Assembly (NCBI GenBank): GCA_963790065.1
Contig: CAWBNK010000006.1
Location: forward strand, 744,001 to 808,000
Direction of reading: 5' to 3'
Length of the DNA stretch: 64,000 nt
From: Palsa-504 sp963790065
GTDB lineage: Bacteria > Actinomycetota > Actinomycetes > Streptosporangiales > Streptosporangiaceae
In this document: positions 1-8,982 of the stretch, piece after piece
Numbering within the stretch: position 1 is the stretch's first letter
Layout: each line of letters starts with the position of its first letter
Program-made: the position numbers and the translations under genes
Notes under the pieces: model-generated
Told to the model about the DNA's origin: nothing
The model's database searches: none
Seen by the model: only the letters and a program-made list of their open reading frames with translations

Positions 1-42
1 CCCGGTGATGACCGCCACCCGGTCCTGCAACCGCTGCTGCAT
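1..42 (-). CDS. Short-chain dehydrogenase/reductase, N-terminal fragment cut by the window edge
   Basis: Only the first 14 codons are present. They read MQQRLQDRVAVITG, the usual start of a classical SDR (start of the Rossmann TGxxxGxG motif). The start codon lies 7 bp after the aldehyde dehydrogenase stop, so it is probably the last gene seen of the same minus-strand polyamine catabolism operon. Substrate cannot be guessed from this fragment. Confidence 0.6.
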   Translation of the reverse strand, partial: MQQRLQDRVAVITG

Positions 43-49
43 CAAGACC

Positions 50-1414
50 TCACTCCTGTGTCGAGATGAAGACGTTCTTGGTCTCGGTGAACGCGTTCGG
101 CGCGTCCGGGCCGAGCTCGCGGCCCAGGCCGGACTGCTTGAACCCGCCGAACGGCGTCCAGTACCGCACCGAGGAGTGCGAGTTCACCGACAGGTTGCCG
201 GTCTCCACGCCGCGGGCCACCCGGATGGCGCGGCCCACGTCCGAGGTCCAGATCGAGCCCGACAGGCCGTACGGGGAGTCGTTCGCGATCGCGATAGCCT
301 CCGCCTCGTCCTCGAACGGGGTCACGGTCACCACCGGGCCGAACACCTCCTCGGTGTAGGCCGGGTCATCGGGCCGCACCGGGGCCAGCACGGTCGGCGG
401 ATACCAGAATCCCGGCCCGGAAGGCGCCTGCCCCCGGAACGCCACCGGAGCATCCGACGGCACGTAGGAGGCCACGTGGGCCCGGTGCGCGGCCGAGATC
501 AGCGGGCCCATCTCGGTCGCCGCCGACGCCGGGTCGCCGACCGCGACGCCCTGCACGGCGGGCTCGAACAGGGCCATGAACTTGTCCACCACCGAGCGCT
601 GGACCAGGATCCTCGACCTGGCGCAGCAGTCCTGGCCGGCGTTGTCGAACACCGCGTACGGCGCGGTCGCGGCGGCCCGCTCCAGGTCGCAGTCGGCGAA
701 GATGATGTTGGCGCTCTTGCCGCCCAGCTCCAGCGTGAGCCGCTTGATCTGGCGCGCGCAGCCGGTCATGATCTGCTGGCCCACCTCGGTCGATCCGGTG
801 AACACGATCTTGCGCACCGCGGGGTGGTCGACCAGCCGCTGCCCGACCACGCTGCCCTTGCCCGGCAGCACGGTGAACACCCCCTCGGGGAGCCCGGCCT
901 CCAGGGCCAGCTCGCCGATCCGCATCGCGGTCAGCGGGGTGGCCTCGGCGGGCTTGGCCACCACGGTGCAGCCGGCGGCCAGCGCGGGCGCCATGCCCCA
1001 GGACAGGATCGGCATCGGGAAGTTCCACGGCACGATCAGGCCGACCACGCCGAGCGGCTCGTGGAAGGTGACGTTCAGCCCGCCCGGGACCGGGATCTGC
1101 TGGCCGATGAGCCGCTCCGGCGCGGCCGAGTAGTACATCAGCACGTCCCGGACCTGCCCGGCCTCCCACCGGGCCGCTCCGACCGGGTGCCCGGAGCCTG
1201 CGACTTCCAGGTCGGCCAGCTCGGAAACGTGGGCGTCCACCAGACCGGCGAACGCGCGCAGCAGCCGGGCCCGGTCGCCGGGCGCCACCGCCCGCCAGGC
1301 CGGCCAGGCCGCTGCCGCCCGGGCGATGGCCTCGTCGGCCTGTTCCGCCGAGACCTGCTCCACGGTGGTGACCGGTTCCTCGGTGGCGGGATTGAGCACG
1401 GTAAAGACAGACAT
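50..1414 (-). CDS. Aldehyde dehydrogenase, probable gamma-glutamyl-gamma-aminobutyraldehyde dehydrogenase (PuuC-like)
   Basis: A 454-residue NAD(P)-dependent aldehyde dehydrogenase. Visible family signatures are PWNFPMPILSWGMAPAL, the cofactor-loop FTGSTEVGQ, the catalytic-glutamate motif LELGGKSANIIF, the nucleophile region NAGQDCCARSR (catalytic Cys) and the C-terminal EEVFGPVV and PFGGFKQSGLGRE. The start at 1414 was chosen because the protein then begins MSVFTVLNPATEE, as the family does; the open frame upstream is antisense to the next gene. Neighbours (gamma-glutamyl ligase-like protein, amino-acid permease, gamma-glutamyl-GABA hydrolase) suggest oxidation of a gamma-glutamylated aminoaldehyde in putrescine or polyamine breakdown. 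That substrate is inferred from context; the ALDH family call is firm. Confidence 0.9.
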   Translation of the reverse strand: MSVFTVLNPATEEPVTTVEQVSAEQADEAIARAAAAWPAWRAVAPGDRARLLRAFAGLVDAHVSELADLEVAGSGHPVGAARWEAGQVRDVLMYYSAAPERLIGQQIPVPGGLNVTFHEPLGVVGLIVPWNFPMPILSWGMAPALAAGCTVVAKPAEATPLTAMRIGELALEAGLPEGVFTVLPGKGSVVGQRLVDHPAVRKIVFTGSTEVGQQIMTGCARQIKRLTLELGGKSANIIFADCDLERAAATAPYAVFDNAGQDCCARSRILVQRSVVDKFMALFEPAVQGVAVGDPASAATEMGPLISAAHRAHVASYVPSDAPVAFRGQAPSGPGFWYPPTVLAPVRPDDPAYTEEVFGPVVTVTPFEDEAEAIAIANDSPYGLSGSIWTSDVGRAIRVARGVETGNLSVNSHSSVRYWTPFGGFKQSGLGRELGPDAPNAFTETKNVFISTQE

Positions 1415-1431
1415 GCGCGAAGACCCCTTAC

Positions 1432-2820
1432 CTACAAGCGCTCGAAGCAGCGGCGCAGCTCCCAGTCCGTCACCGCGGCGTCGTAGGCGGCCAGCTCCAC
1501 CTTGGCGTAATTGGCGTAGTGCTCCACCACGTCGGCACCGAACGCCTGCCGGGCCAGCCCGCTCTTCTCCCACAGGTCCAGGGCATCGCGCAAGGTAGCG
1601 GGCACGCGGACATCGGTATCGGCGTAGGCGTTGCCGGTCACCGGCGGCTCGAGCGGCAGCTCGTTGTCGATGCCGTGCAGGCCCGCGGCGATCATCGCCG
1701 CCACGGCCAGGTACGGGTTCACGTCGCCGCCCGGTGTGCGGTTCTCCACCCGCAGCGAATGCCCGTGCCCGACCAGCCGCAGCGCGCAGGTCCGGTTGTC
1801 CGGGCCCCAGCGCACCGAGGTCGGCGCGAAGCTGCCCGGCACGTAGCGCTTGTAGGAGTTGATGTTCGGCGCGTAGCACAGGGTCAGCTCGCGCATCGCG
1901 TCCAGCAGCCCGGCCAGGAAATGCTCGCCGAGCGGAGACATCCCGTAGGCACCGGAACCGGCCATGACCGGGGCACCGTCCGAAGCGGAGCGCACCGACA
2001 GGTGGATGTGGCAGGAGTTGCCCTCACGGGCGTTCGGCTTGGCCATGAACGTGATGCTCTGGCCTTGCTGCGCGGCGATCTCCTTGGCCCCGGTCTTGTA
2101 GATCGAGTGGTTGTCGCAGGTCGCCACCGCCTCGGCGTAGCGGAAGGCGATCTCGTGCTGGCCGAAGTTGCACTCGCCCTTGGCCGACTCCACGTACAGC
2201 CCGGCTCCCGCCATGTCGTTGCGGATCCGGCGCAGCAGCGGCTCGATCCGGGACGTGCCCAGGATCGAGTAGTCCACGTTGTAGGTGTTGGCCGGGATCA
2301 GGTCGTAGTAGTGCTTGGCCGCCGCCTCCTCGTAGCTGTCCCGGTAGACGATGAACTCCAGCTCGGTCCCGGCCAGCGCGATCAGGCCGCGCTCGGCCAG
2401 CCGGGCGATCTGCGCCTTGAGGATCTGCCGCGGCGAGGCCACCACCGGCGCGCCGTCCAGCCAGGTCAGGTCCGCGATGACCAGGGCCGTGGCCTCGTTC
2501 CACGGCACCCGGCGCAGCGTGGCCATGTCCGGCACCAGGACGAAGTCGCCGTACCCGCGCTCCCAGGACGACATGGCGTAGCCGTCCACCGTGTTCATGT
2601 CCACGTCCACCGCGAGCAGGTAGTTGCAGCCCTCGGAGTAGTGCTCGGCCACCTCCTCCAGGAAGAACTCGGCCGACAGCCGCTTGCCCGACAGCCGGCC
2701 CTGCATGTCGGTGAAGGCGAGCACGACGGTGTCGATCTCGCCCTCCCCGATCGCGACGCGCAGCTGCTCCAGGGTGAGCATGCCGCGTCGCATGCCGCCC
2801 CCGTCGCCGTTGGTCGGCAT
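1432..2820 (-). CDS. Glutamine synthetase-family ligase, probable gamma-glutamylpolyamine synthetase
   Basis: A 462-residue type-I glutamine synthetase-fold protein. It carries the beta-Grasp N-terminal domain, the Glu-rich metal site region AGTELEFIVYRD, the KGECNFGQHEIAFRY segment typical of GlnA3/GlnA4/PuuA-type ligases, GNSCHIHLSV and NRTCALRLVG. PuuA-type enzymes ligate glutamate to putrescine or other amines using ATP. The stop of the upstream permease and this ATG overlap by one base (TGATG), implying translational coupling. The cluster with an aldehyde dehydrogenase and a gamma-glutamyl-GABA hydrolase supports polyamine rather than ammonia as substrate, although ethanolamine or another amine is possible. 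An internal ATG at codon 10 is an alternative start. Confidence 0.87.
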   Translation of the reverse strand: MPTNGDGGGMRRGMLTLEQLRVAIGEGEIDTVVLAFTDMQGRLSGKRLSAEFFLEEVAEHYSEGCNYLLAVDVDMNTVDGYAMSSWERGYGDFVLVPDMATLRRVPWNEATALVIADLTWLDGAPVVASPRQILKAQIARLAERGLIALAGTELEFIVYRDSYEEAAAKHYYDLIPANTYNVDYSILGTSRIEPLLRRIRNDMAGAGLYVESAKGECNFGQHEIAFRYAEAVATCDNHSIYKTGAKEIAAQQGQSITFMAKPNAREGNSCHIHLSVRSASDGAPVMAGSGAYGMSPLGEHFLAGLLDAMRELTLCYAPNINSYKRYVPGSFAPTSVRWGPDNRTCALRLVGHGHSLRVENRTPGGDVNPYLAVAAMIAAGLHGIDNELPLEPPVTGNAYADTDVRVPATLRDALDLWEKSGLARQAFGADVVEHYANYAKVELAAYDAAVTDWELRRCFERL

Positions 2821-4365
2821 CAGGAGGACAGCTCCTGCTCGATCGCGGCCAGTTCCTCAGCCGTGCCCTGGACCTTGGGCCCGGTGAACCACTTCCGCGC
2901 CGAGAACAGCCAGGACAGGCCGGCGTACCCGATCACCACGGCCACCGCGATCGGCGCGTAGTTGAACGTCAGACGGCTGATGGGCCCGAACTGCGGGAGC
3001 ATGAACAGGAAGAAGATGATCACGACCCAGGTCACGGCGATCCAGCCGATCACGTAGCTCCACCGGCCCAGATGCCACGGCCCGCGCTTGAAGCTGTCGC
3101 CCTGCCGCAGCCGCAGGTACGTCGGCGCCACGTAGGCGACGTACAGGCCGATGGTGGCGATCGAGGTCACCGCGCCGTAGGCCGCGCCGTTCCACAGGTA
3201 CGGCAGGCCGAGGATCAGCGCGCCGCCGGCCGCCAGCCAGATCGCGTTGGTCGGCGTCCTGGTCCGCTTGTTCACCTTGTGCCATAGGCCCGAGCCGGGC
3301 AGCGCGCCGTCCCGCGAGAACGCGTAGATCATCCGCGAGTTCGCCGTGATCGACGACATGCCGCAGAACAGCTGGGCGCCGATCGCTACCAGCAGCAGCA
3401 GTTCGGCGCCGGTCCGGCCGATCGCGTCGATCCAGATCTGGCCCGGGGCCACGACCGCGGTCGCCTCGCCCAGGTAGTTCGACCTTCTGGATCGCGAACG
3501 TGATGCCGATCAGCAGCACCCAGCCCGCGATCAGCGAGATCAGGATCGACATGACGATGCCGCGCGGGCCGCTGCGTGCGGCGTTATGCGTCTCCTCCGT
3601 CATGTGCGCCGACGCGTCGTACCCGGTGAAGGTGTACTGAGCCATCAGCAGCCCGATGGGCAGGATGTAAAACCAGCCGAGGTTGAGTCCGGACAGGTTC
3701 TCCAGGCCGGTGAACACGAACTTGGCCGAGGCGTGGTGCGCGCCCGCCTTCAGCCCGAAGATCATCGCGCCGACGATGATCAGCACGCCGATGATGTGCC
3801 ACCAGACGCTGACGTTGTTCAGCAGCGCCACCAGCCGGATGCCGAACTGGTTCATCGTGCCGTGCAGCAGCAGTACGCAGGCGTAGATCACGATCGTGTG
3901 CCAGTGCGTGGTCACGCTGAAGTTGAACCACAGGCTGAACAGGAAGTTGATGAACAGTGCCGCGCCGAAGTCGATGCCGGCGGTGACCGCCACCTGGCCC
4001 AGGAAGTTGAACCAGCCGGTGAACCAGGACCAGACCGGGCCGTGCCGGGGCGAGAGCTTGGCCGCCCAGTAGTACAGGCCGCCGGCCGTGGGGAAGCTGG
4101 AGCAGACCTCGGCCATGGACAGCCCCACGAGCAGGGTGAAGATCCCGACGATGGGCCAGCCCCAGACGATAATGGCCGGGCCGCCCTCCTCCATGCCGAA
4201 GTAGTACAGGGTCAGGCAGCCGGACAAGATCGAGATGATCGTGAACGACACGGCGAAGTTCGAGAACCCGGACATCCGCCGCATGAGCTCCTGCGCGTAG
4301 CCGAGTTCGTGCAGGCGGCGCTCGTCCTCGCCCGCCGTCGGCACCGCGGCTATATCGTCGGCCAT
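2820..4365 (-). pseudogene. APC-family amino acid/polyamine permease, interrupted by a single frameshift
   Basis: The reading frame from 4365 encodes about 295 residues of an APC-superfamily transporter: soluble N-terminus, the GGPAIIVWGWP helix region, SSFPTAGGLYYWAAKLS and repeated hydrophobic helices. Near 3475-3485, after FAIQKV, this frame loses similarity, and the +1 frame continues at once with NYLGEATAVVAPGQIWID and runs in transporter sequence to a stop at 2820. Summed length (about 515 codons) equals a normal APC permease, so one extra base (or two missing) explains the break. It may be a sequencing error or a recent inactivation. The gene sits between the FadR regulator and the ligase and probably imports the polyamine or amino acid that the operon degrades. 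Confidence 0.8.
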
Positions 4366-4524
4366 GCGATCTCCCTGGGAGAGCAGATATGGCTGGAACT
4401 AGTCCATTGAATGAAGGTATTCACCCACCGAGCCAGGGAGCGTGTCAAGAGTCAGGGGAGTACGGGGGACCGACAGCCTTCCGTGCGCGGGCGGTGACCC
4501 AGGGGAGGAGTCGTCCTGTAAGGG

Positions 4525-5271
4525 CTAATCCTGGTCCAGGACGTCGCCCAGGAACCCGCGCAGCAGCGCCGCGGTCCCCGCGACGTGCTCCTCCATGGCC
4601 CGCCGGGCCCGGTCCGGGTCGCCGGCCAGGATGGCCCGCACGATGGTGGTGTGCTGGACGTTCGCGTGCTCGAGGTTGCGCTCCAGCATGGGGATGGCGT
4701 TGAGCAGGTCGACCAGCCGGACCCGGGACTCGACCACGCTCGCGGTCAGCAGCGGCGAGCCAGCGGCGTCCGCGATGGCCAGGTGCAGCCGCGTGTCGGC
4801 GTGCCGGTAGCCGTAGGATCCGGCGTCCTTCATGGCGGCCAGGCACTCGGCCAGGGCCTCCCGCTGCTGCCTGCTCAGGCTGGCCCGGGCCGCCATCTCG
4901 GCCGCCCCGGTCTCCACCACCCGGCGGAACGTCAGCGCGTCGTCGAGCTCGCCGCCCATGTCGCGGGCCGTGCGGCTGAGCTCGTCAGGCACCAGCGGCT
5001 CGGGCGGGCGGATGATGAACGTGCCGCCGAACCGGCCCCGCTTGGTCTCCACGTAGCCGGCCGCGGCCAGTTCGCGCAGCGCCTCCCGCAGCGTAATCCG
5101 GCTGACCCCGAGCCTGCGGGTGAGTTCCCGTTCCGAGGGCAGCCGGTCGCCCGGCGCGTATACGCCCAGCTTGACGCCCTCAAGCAGCCGCTCGACGGTC
5201 TCCTCGAAGGCATTGCCCGTCCGCACCGCGCGGAATACCGCGGCGACGATGGCGGGCGAGCCTCCCGGCAC
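4525..5271 (-). CDS. FadR-subfamily GntR transcriptional regulator
   Basis: A 248-residue regulator. An N-terminal winged helix-turn-helix includes PSERELTRRLGVSRITLREA, followed by a C-terminal helical FCD ligand-binding domain (about residues 100-235) with the family-typical Asp/His metal-ligand pattern around RRVVETGAAEMAARA, RHADTRLHLAIA and NVQHTTIVRAI. Members usually repress catabolic operons and are released by a metabolite. It is transcribed in the same direction between gamma-glutamyl-GABA hydrolase and the permease, so it most likely controls this polyamine cluster and itself. A palindrome lies 28 bp upstream of its start. Confidence 0.88.
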   Translation of the reverse strand: MPGGSPAIVAAVFRAVRTGNAFEETVERLLEGVKLGVYAPGDRLPSERELTRRLGVSRITLREALRELAAAGYVETKRGRFGGTFIIRPPEPLVPDELSRTARDMGGELDDALTFRRVVETGAAEMAARASLSRQQREALAECLAAMKDAGSYGYRHADTRLHLAIADAAGSPLLTASVVESRVRLVDLLNAIPMLERNLEHANVQHTTIVRAILAGDPDRARRAMEEHVAGTAALLRGFLGDVLDQD

Positions 5272-5298
5272 GTGGTAACTCCTGAGGGCCGATCCTGT

Positions 5299-5316
5299 GC
5301 ACTGCGCGAACAGTGC
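5299..5316. promoter_or_regulatory. Candidate operator palindrome upstream of the FadR-type gene
   Basis: A perfect inverted repeat with 6-bp arms, GCACTG-N6-CAGTGC, lies in the short gap between the hydrolase stop (5330) and the FadR-type start (5271). Position and symmetry fit an autoregulatory site for the adjacent dimeric regulator. No second copy was found by eye upstream of the hydrolase gene. Confidence 0.4.
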
Positions 5317-5329
5317 TTACCGCAACAGA

Positions 5330-6091
5330 CTAGATCATGGGTGTGAGTACCGGGGTCCGCGCGGCCGCCCGCTCGGTCGCAGCCCCCACCAGCGCGGTGA
5401 ATAGCCGCATGTCATCGCCCTGCTCGGGGTGCCACTGCACGCCGAGCACGAACCCGGACACGCCGCCCAGCTCGGACGGCCCGGCCTCGACCGCCTCGAC
5501 GGTGCCGTCTTCCTCCCAGGCGACCGCCTTGAGGCCCTCGCCGACCAGGTCTACGGCCTGATGATGGTGGGTGGGTACGTCGAAGTAGCCCTCATCGGGC
5601 AGGATCCCGGCCAGCATGCTGCCCGGGCTGACCCGCACCTTGTGCCGTCCGTACCCGGCCTGCGGGCCGTCGTGCCGCTCGTGGCCAACCAGGTCGGGCA
5701 CGTGCTGGTTCAGCGTGCCGCCCCGGCAGACGTTCAGCACCTGCATACCGCGGCAGATGGACAGCAGCGGCACGCCCTGCGCCAGCGCGCTGCCGGTCAG
5801 GGCCAGGTCCCAGGCGTCCCGCACGGTCACCGGCGGCTGCGTGCGCGGGTGCCGGGCCGCGCCGTACCGCACCGGGTCGATATCCGGGCCGCCCGCCACG
5901 ACCAGGCCGTCCAGGCCGGCCACGGTGGCGGTGGCCTCCTGGTCGGCCCCGCCCGGCGGCAGCAGGACCACCCGGCCGCCGCTGCGCCGTACCGCGTTCA
6001 CGTAGACAAATGGGAGCAGCGCCGCCGGCGCTGTCCAGAGTCCCCAGGAAGCTTCCACGTCGTACGTGGTAATGCCAATGACCGGCGTCAT
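5330..6091 (-). CDS. puuD: Gamma-glutamyl-gamma-aminobutyrate hydrolase (peptidase C26, PuuD-like)
   Basis: A 253-residue class-I glutamine amidotransferase-like hydrolase. It opens MTPVIGITTYDVEA, carries GLVVAGGPDIDPVRYG, the nucleophile elbow LSICRGMQVLNVCRGGTLNQ (catalytic Cys), and the catalytic His/Glu motif VQWHPEQ near the C-terminus. PuuD hydrolyses gamma-glutamyl-GABA to glutamate and GABA, the last step of the Puu pathway. It is the first gene of the minus-strand cluster and has a long AT-richer leader (6092-6478). The family call is firm; the exact substrate is inferred from neighbours. Confidence 0.85.
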   Translation of the reverse strand: MTPVIGITTYDVEASWGLWTAPAALLPFVYVNAVRRSGGRVVLLPPGGADQEATATVAGLDGLVVAGGPDIDPVRYGAARHPRTQPPVTVRDAWDLALTGSALAQGVPLLSICRGMQVLNVCRGGTLNQHVPDLVGHERHDGPQAGYGRHKVRVSPGSMLAGILPDEGYFDVPTHHHQAVDLVGEGLKAVAWEEDGTVEAVEAGPSELGGVSGFVLGVQWHPEQGDDMRLFTALVGAATERAAARTPVLTPMI

Positions 6092-6478
6092 GGTTCCCCT
6101 TTTGCCGCTCCTGAGTACCCCGCTACCCAGGAAAATCTCGATGATTCCGAACGGGCCATCGTTCGGGCGTCACCTTCCGTGTCTACGGATCCCGTGGGTG
6201 ACGTCTGGCGAGGGCGACTGTGTCGGTATTCAGGTTAGCAATGTTTCGTCCGGTGTTCCGGACCATACTTTTCTTGTCACGCCCTGTACTTGGGAGACTA
6301 TTAACTGTATAACGGCGATCGTTACCTTGCCTGCCGAACGGCAAAAATCGTCACGCACCGTGTTTTGTGTGCGCTTCGGCTGATCTGCACTGAATGTGGA
6401 TCGGCACTGAATCTGGATCGGCACTGAATTGAGCCGCCCTGCCGGTCCGGTTGTGTTGGAACCGGCCGGGAAACGGTC
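6092..6478. other. AT-richer intergenic region upstream of the polyamine cluster
   Basis: No convincing gene. The stretch 6230-6370 is clearly poorer in G+C than its surroundings, as expected for a promoter region of the minus-strand cluster starting at 6091. It also holds a three-copy 17-bp direct repeat (separate entry). Short open frames here lack a ribosome binding site and family features. Confidence 0.5.
6382..6432. repeat. Three tandem 17-bp direct repeats
   Basis: Three consecutive 17-bp units with core GATCGGCACTGAAT (the first has GATCTGCACTGAAT) occupy 6382-6398, 6399-6415 and 6416-6432. They sit between the XRE gene's stop and the promoter side of the hydrolase gene. Tandem 17-mers in an intergenic region may bind a regulator or be a replication-slippage relic; the sequence does not decide. 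Confidence 0.75.
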
Positions 6479-7387
6479 CTAACCAGGTACCAGCTCGCGG
6501 GCCCGCGCCTGGTGAGCCGGCCAGCACGGCCATCGGGGCTGCGGCGCACCGGACTCGTACTCCGCCACCAGCGCCTCCAGCGCGCGGCGGGTGGCTTGGT
6601 CGGACGGGGTGTAGACCACCAGCCGGGTGCCGGGCGCGGCCTGGACGGCGAAACTGGCCGTGGTCATGGCCAGCCGCGGGTAAAGCGGATGCCGGAACAG
6701 CTTGGCGTGCGACGCGGACTGGGCCACGTCCTGGCTGGCCCACATGGCGGCGAACTCCGGGCTGGCCGCCTCCAGCCGCCGGATGAAGCCGGTCCAGGCC
6801 GGGTCGCCGACGTGGCGGCCGTAGGCCGCGCGCAGCTGGCCCACCATCGCGGCCCGCTGGTCGGCGCGGTTCTCGAACTCGGTGCAGCAGACCGGCTGGG
6901 TGAAGCAGTACAGCAGCGTGTTGCGTTCGGCCGGCGCCAGCTCGGCGGTGCGCGGGACCAGCACCGCGTGCGCGGCGTTCCAGGCCAGGATGTCGAACCG
7001 CTCGGTCACCACGGTGGCGGGCATCGGGGCCAGTTGGTCCAGGACGGCCTGCATCTCCGGCAGCAGCAGCTGGCTTGCGGTGTCGGCCGGCGCCGCGTCG
7101 GGCACCTCGGCCAGCCGGAACAGGTGCTGGCGCTCGACGGCGTCCAGCCGCAGCGTCCGGGCCACGGCCTCAAGCACCTGGACGCTGGCCCTGATGGGGC
7201 GGCCCTGCTCGAGCCAGGTGTACCAGGTCACCCCGACCCCGGATAGCTGCGCCACCTCCTCGCGCCGCAGCCCGGCCGTCCGCCGCCGGTGCCCGCCGGG
7301 CAGCCCCACGTCCTCGGGCGTGATCCGTTCCCGCCTGCTCTTAAGGAAGGCGGCCAGCTCGTTCCGCCGGAGCGTCGCGGTGTTCAT
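6479..7387 (-). CDS. XRE-family regulator with MmyB-type ligand-binding domain
   Basis: A 302-residue regulator. Residues about 8-85 form the helix-turn-helix of the actinobacterial MmyB group, with the hallmark RRTAGLRREEVAQLSGV and WYTWLEQGR. The remainder is the PAS-like MmyB ligand-binding domain, with the usual DRQHLFRLAE-like segment, WNAAHAVL and a C-terminal LVVYTPSD. Proteins of this type commonly repress a divergent efflux or oxidoreductase gene. Here a DHA2 exporter is divergent with about 100 bp between starts, containing a pair of near-identical 14-bp direct repeats that could be its binding sites. Confidence 0.88.
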   Translation of the reverse strand: MNTATLRRNELAAFLKSRRERITPEDVGLPGGHRRRTAGLRREEVAQLSGVGVTWYTWLEQGRPIRASVQVLEAVARTLRLDAVERQHLFRLAEVPDAAPADTASQLLLPEMQAVLDQLAPMPATVVTERFDILAWNAAHAVLVPRTAELAPAERNTLLYCFTQPVCCTEFENRADQRAAMVGQLRAAYGRHVGDPAWTGFIRRLEAASPEFAAMWASQDVAQSASHAKLFRHPLYPRLAMTTASFAVQAAPGTRLVVYTPSDQATRRALEALVAEYESGAPQPRWPCWPAHQARARELVPG

Positions 7388-7431
7388 GACCTCATCATCG
7401 CCGGAGTATCCGTGACTTGCCAGGTGGTGTC

Positions 7432-7467
7432 GGTACCAGGATAACCAGTGTCTTGGTACCTGGATAA
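7432..7467. promoter_or_regulatory. Paired direct repeats between the divergent XRE and exporter genes
   Basis: GGTACCAGGATAAC (7432-7445) and GGTACCTGGATAAC (7454-7467) differ at one base and are spaced 22 bp, about two helical turns, so the same protein could bind both on one DNA face. The second copy contains a GATAAC that could serve as a -10 element for the exporter. They are candidate operators for the adjacent XRE regulator. Confidence 0.5.
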
Positions 7468-7489
7468 CGATGGCACCAGGCTAGCTGGC

Positions 7490-8968
7490 ATGACCAACAT
7501 CCTCACTCGCGATCCCCGGGTCGCGGCGGTCCGCCGCGATCGCCCGGTCCGGGCCGGCCTGGTGCTCGCCGTGGTCCTCATCGGGCAGTTCATGGCCGTA
7601 CTCGATGCCTCCATCGTGAACGTCGCGGCCCCGTCGATCCACGCCAGCCTGCGCGCCTCGGGCGCCGGGCTGCAGCTGGTCGTGGCCGGATACACCATCA
7701 CCTACGCCGTGCTCCTGGTCACCGGCGCCCGGCTCGGCGACATCGCCGGCCACCGCCGGGTGTTCCTGTCCGGCCTGGTGCTGTTCACGCTGGCCTCGCT
7801 GGGCTGCGGGCTGGCCGCCTCGGCCGGCCTGCTCATCGCGCTGCGCTTCGTCCAGGGCGCGGGCGCGGCCATGATGATCCCGCAGGTGCTCAGCCTGATC
7901 CAGCGCACCCACACCGGGCCTGCCCGGGCCCGGGCCATGAGCTTGTACTCCGCGGTGATCGCGGGCGGCGCGGTGGTCGGCCAGCTGGCCGGCGGCCTGC
8001 TGGTCAGCGCGGACCTGTTCGGCTCCGGCTGGCGGCCGGTCTTCCTGGTCAACGTGCCCGTCGGCGTGCTGCTGCTGGTGGCCGGGATCCGGGCCCTGCC
8101 GCACGGCCGTGGCGAGCCCGGCCGCACCCTGGACCTGCCCGGCCTGGCTCTGCTGACCCCGGCCGTGCTCGCGTTCGTGCTGCCGCTCGTGCTCGGCCAG
8201 CCCGAGCACTGGCCGGCCTGGGGCTGGGTGCTGATGGCAGCCAGCGTGCCGCTGGTCGCCGCCTTCGTCCGGATCGAGCGGCGGCTGGCCGTCACCGGCG
8301 GCACGCCGCTGGTCCCCGGCCGGGTGCTGCGGGTGCCCGGCGTGCCGGTCGCGATGGCCGCCCTGTTCACGGTGATGACCATCTTCAGCGGGTTCTTCTT
8401 CACCCTCGCGCTGCACCTGCAGGACGGCCTAGGTTATTCGGCGCTGCGGGCCGGCCTGACGTTCGCGCCGGCCGCCGTCGGCTTCGCGCTGGTCTCGCTG
8501 AACTGGCGCAGGCTGCCCGCCCGCAGCCACGGGGCGGTGATCATCGGCGGGTTCGTGGCGTTCGGCGCGGGAATGGCCGCCCTGGCCGCGCTCCTGCACG
8601 CCGGGGGCGACGGGGGAGCGGGCCTGTACCTGGCCGGCGCGCTGAGCGGCGCGGGGATGGCCGCCGCGTTCAGCCCGCTGATGACCCGGGTGCTGCTGCG
8701 GGTGCCGGTGGAACTGGCCGCCGATGCCACCGGCGTGGTCGTCACCGTGAATCAGCTGGGCCTGCTGGTCGGGGTGGCCACGTTCGGCACCCTGTATCTC
8801 AACCTGGCCGGCCGTCTGCCCGGCCACGCCGCCCTGGGGACCTTCCGGCACGTCTCCGCGCACGCCGAGGCGGTCACGTTCCTGGCCCTGGCGGCGCTGG
8901 CCGCCGTCGGCGTCGTCCTCGCCGCCGTGCACGTCACCGAACGCCGCGGCCAGCCGCCGGACGGCTGA
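7490..8968 (+). CDS. DHA2-type major facilitator (multidrug) exporter
   Basis: A 492-residue membrane protein with about 14 hydrophobic helices. It has the DHA2 signatures LDASIVNVAAPSIHASL in helix 1, the loop motif GARLGDIAGHRRVFL and motif C-like RFVQGAGAAMMIPQVLSLI. Members export drugs or antibiotics by proton antiport in the cytoplasmic membrane. I chose the ATG at 7490 because the upstream GTG (7448) would put the repeat/promoter elements inside the gene; the GTG start remains possible. It is divergent from the XRE regulator and ends just before a strong hairpin. Confidence 0.87.
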   Translation: MTNILTRDPRVAAVRRDRPVRAGLVLAVVLIGQFMAVLDASIVNVAAPSIHASLRASGAGLQLVVAGYTITYAVLLVTGARLGDIAGHRRVFLSGLVLFTLASLGCGLAASAGLLIALRFVQGAGAAMMIPQVLSLIQRTHTGPARARAMSLYSAVIAGGAVVGQLAGGLLVSADLFGSGWRPVFLVNVPVGVLLLVAGIRALPHGRGEPGRTLDLPGLALLTPAVLAFVLPLVLGQPEHWPAWGWVLMAASVPLVAAFVRIERRLAVTGGTPLVPGRVLRVPGVPVAMAALFTVMTIFSGFFFTLALHLQDGLGYSALRAGLTFAPAAVGFALVSLNWRRLPARSHGAVIIGGFVAFGAGMAALAALLHAGGDGGAGLYLAGALSGAGMAAAFSPLMTRVLLRVPVELAADATGVVVTVNQLGLLVGVATFGTLYLNLAGRLPGHAALGTFRHVSAHAEAVTFLALAALAAVGVVLAAVHVTERRGQPPDG

Positions 8969-8982
8969 GCTCGAAGATGGTC

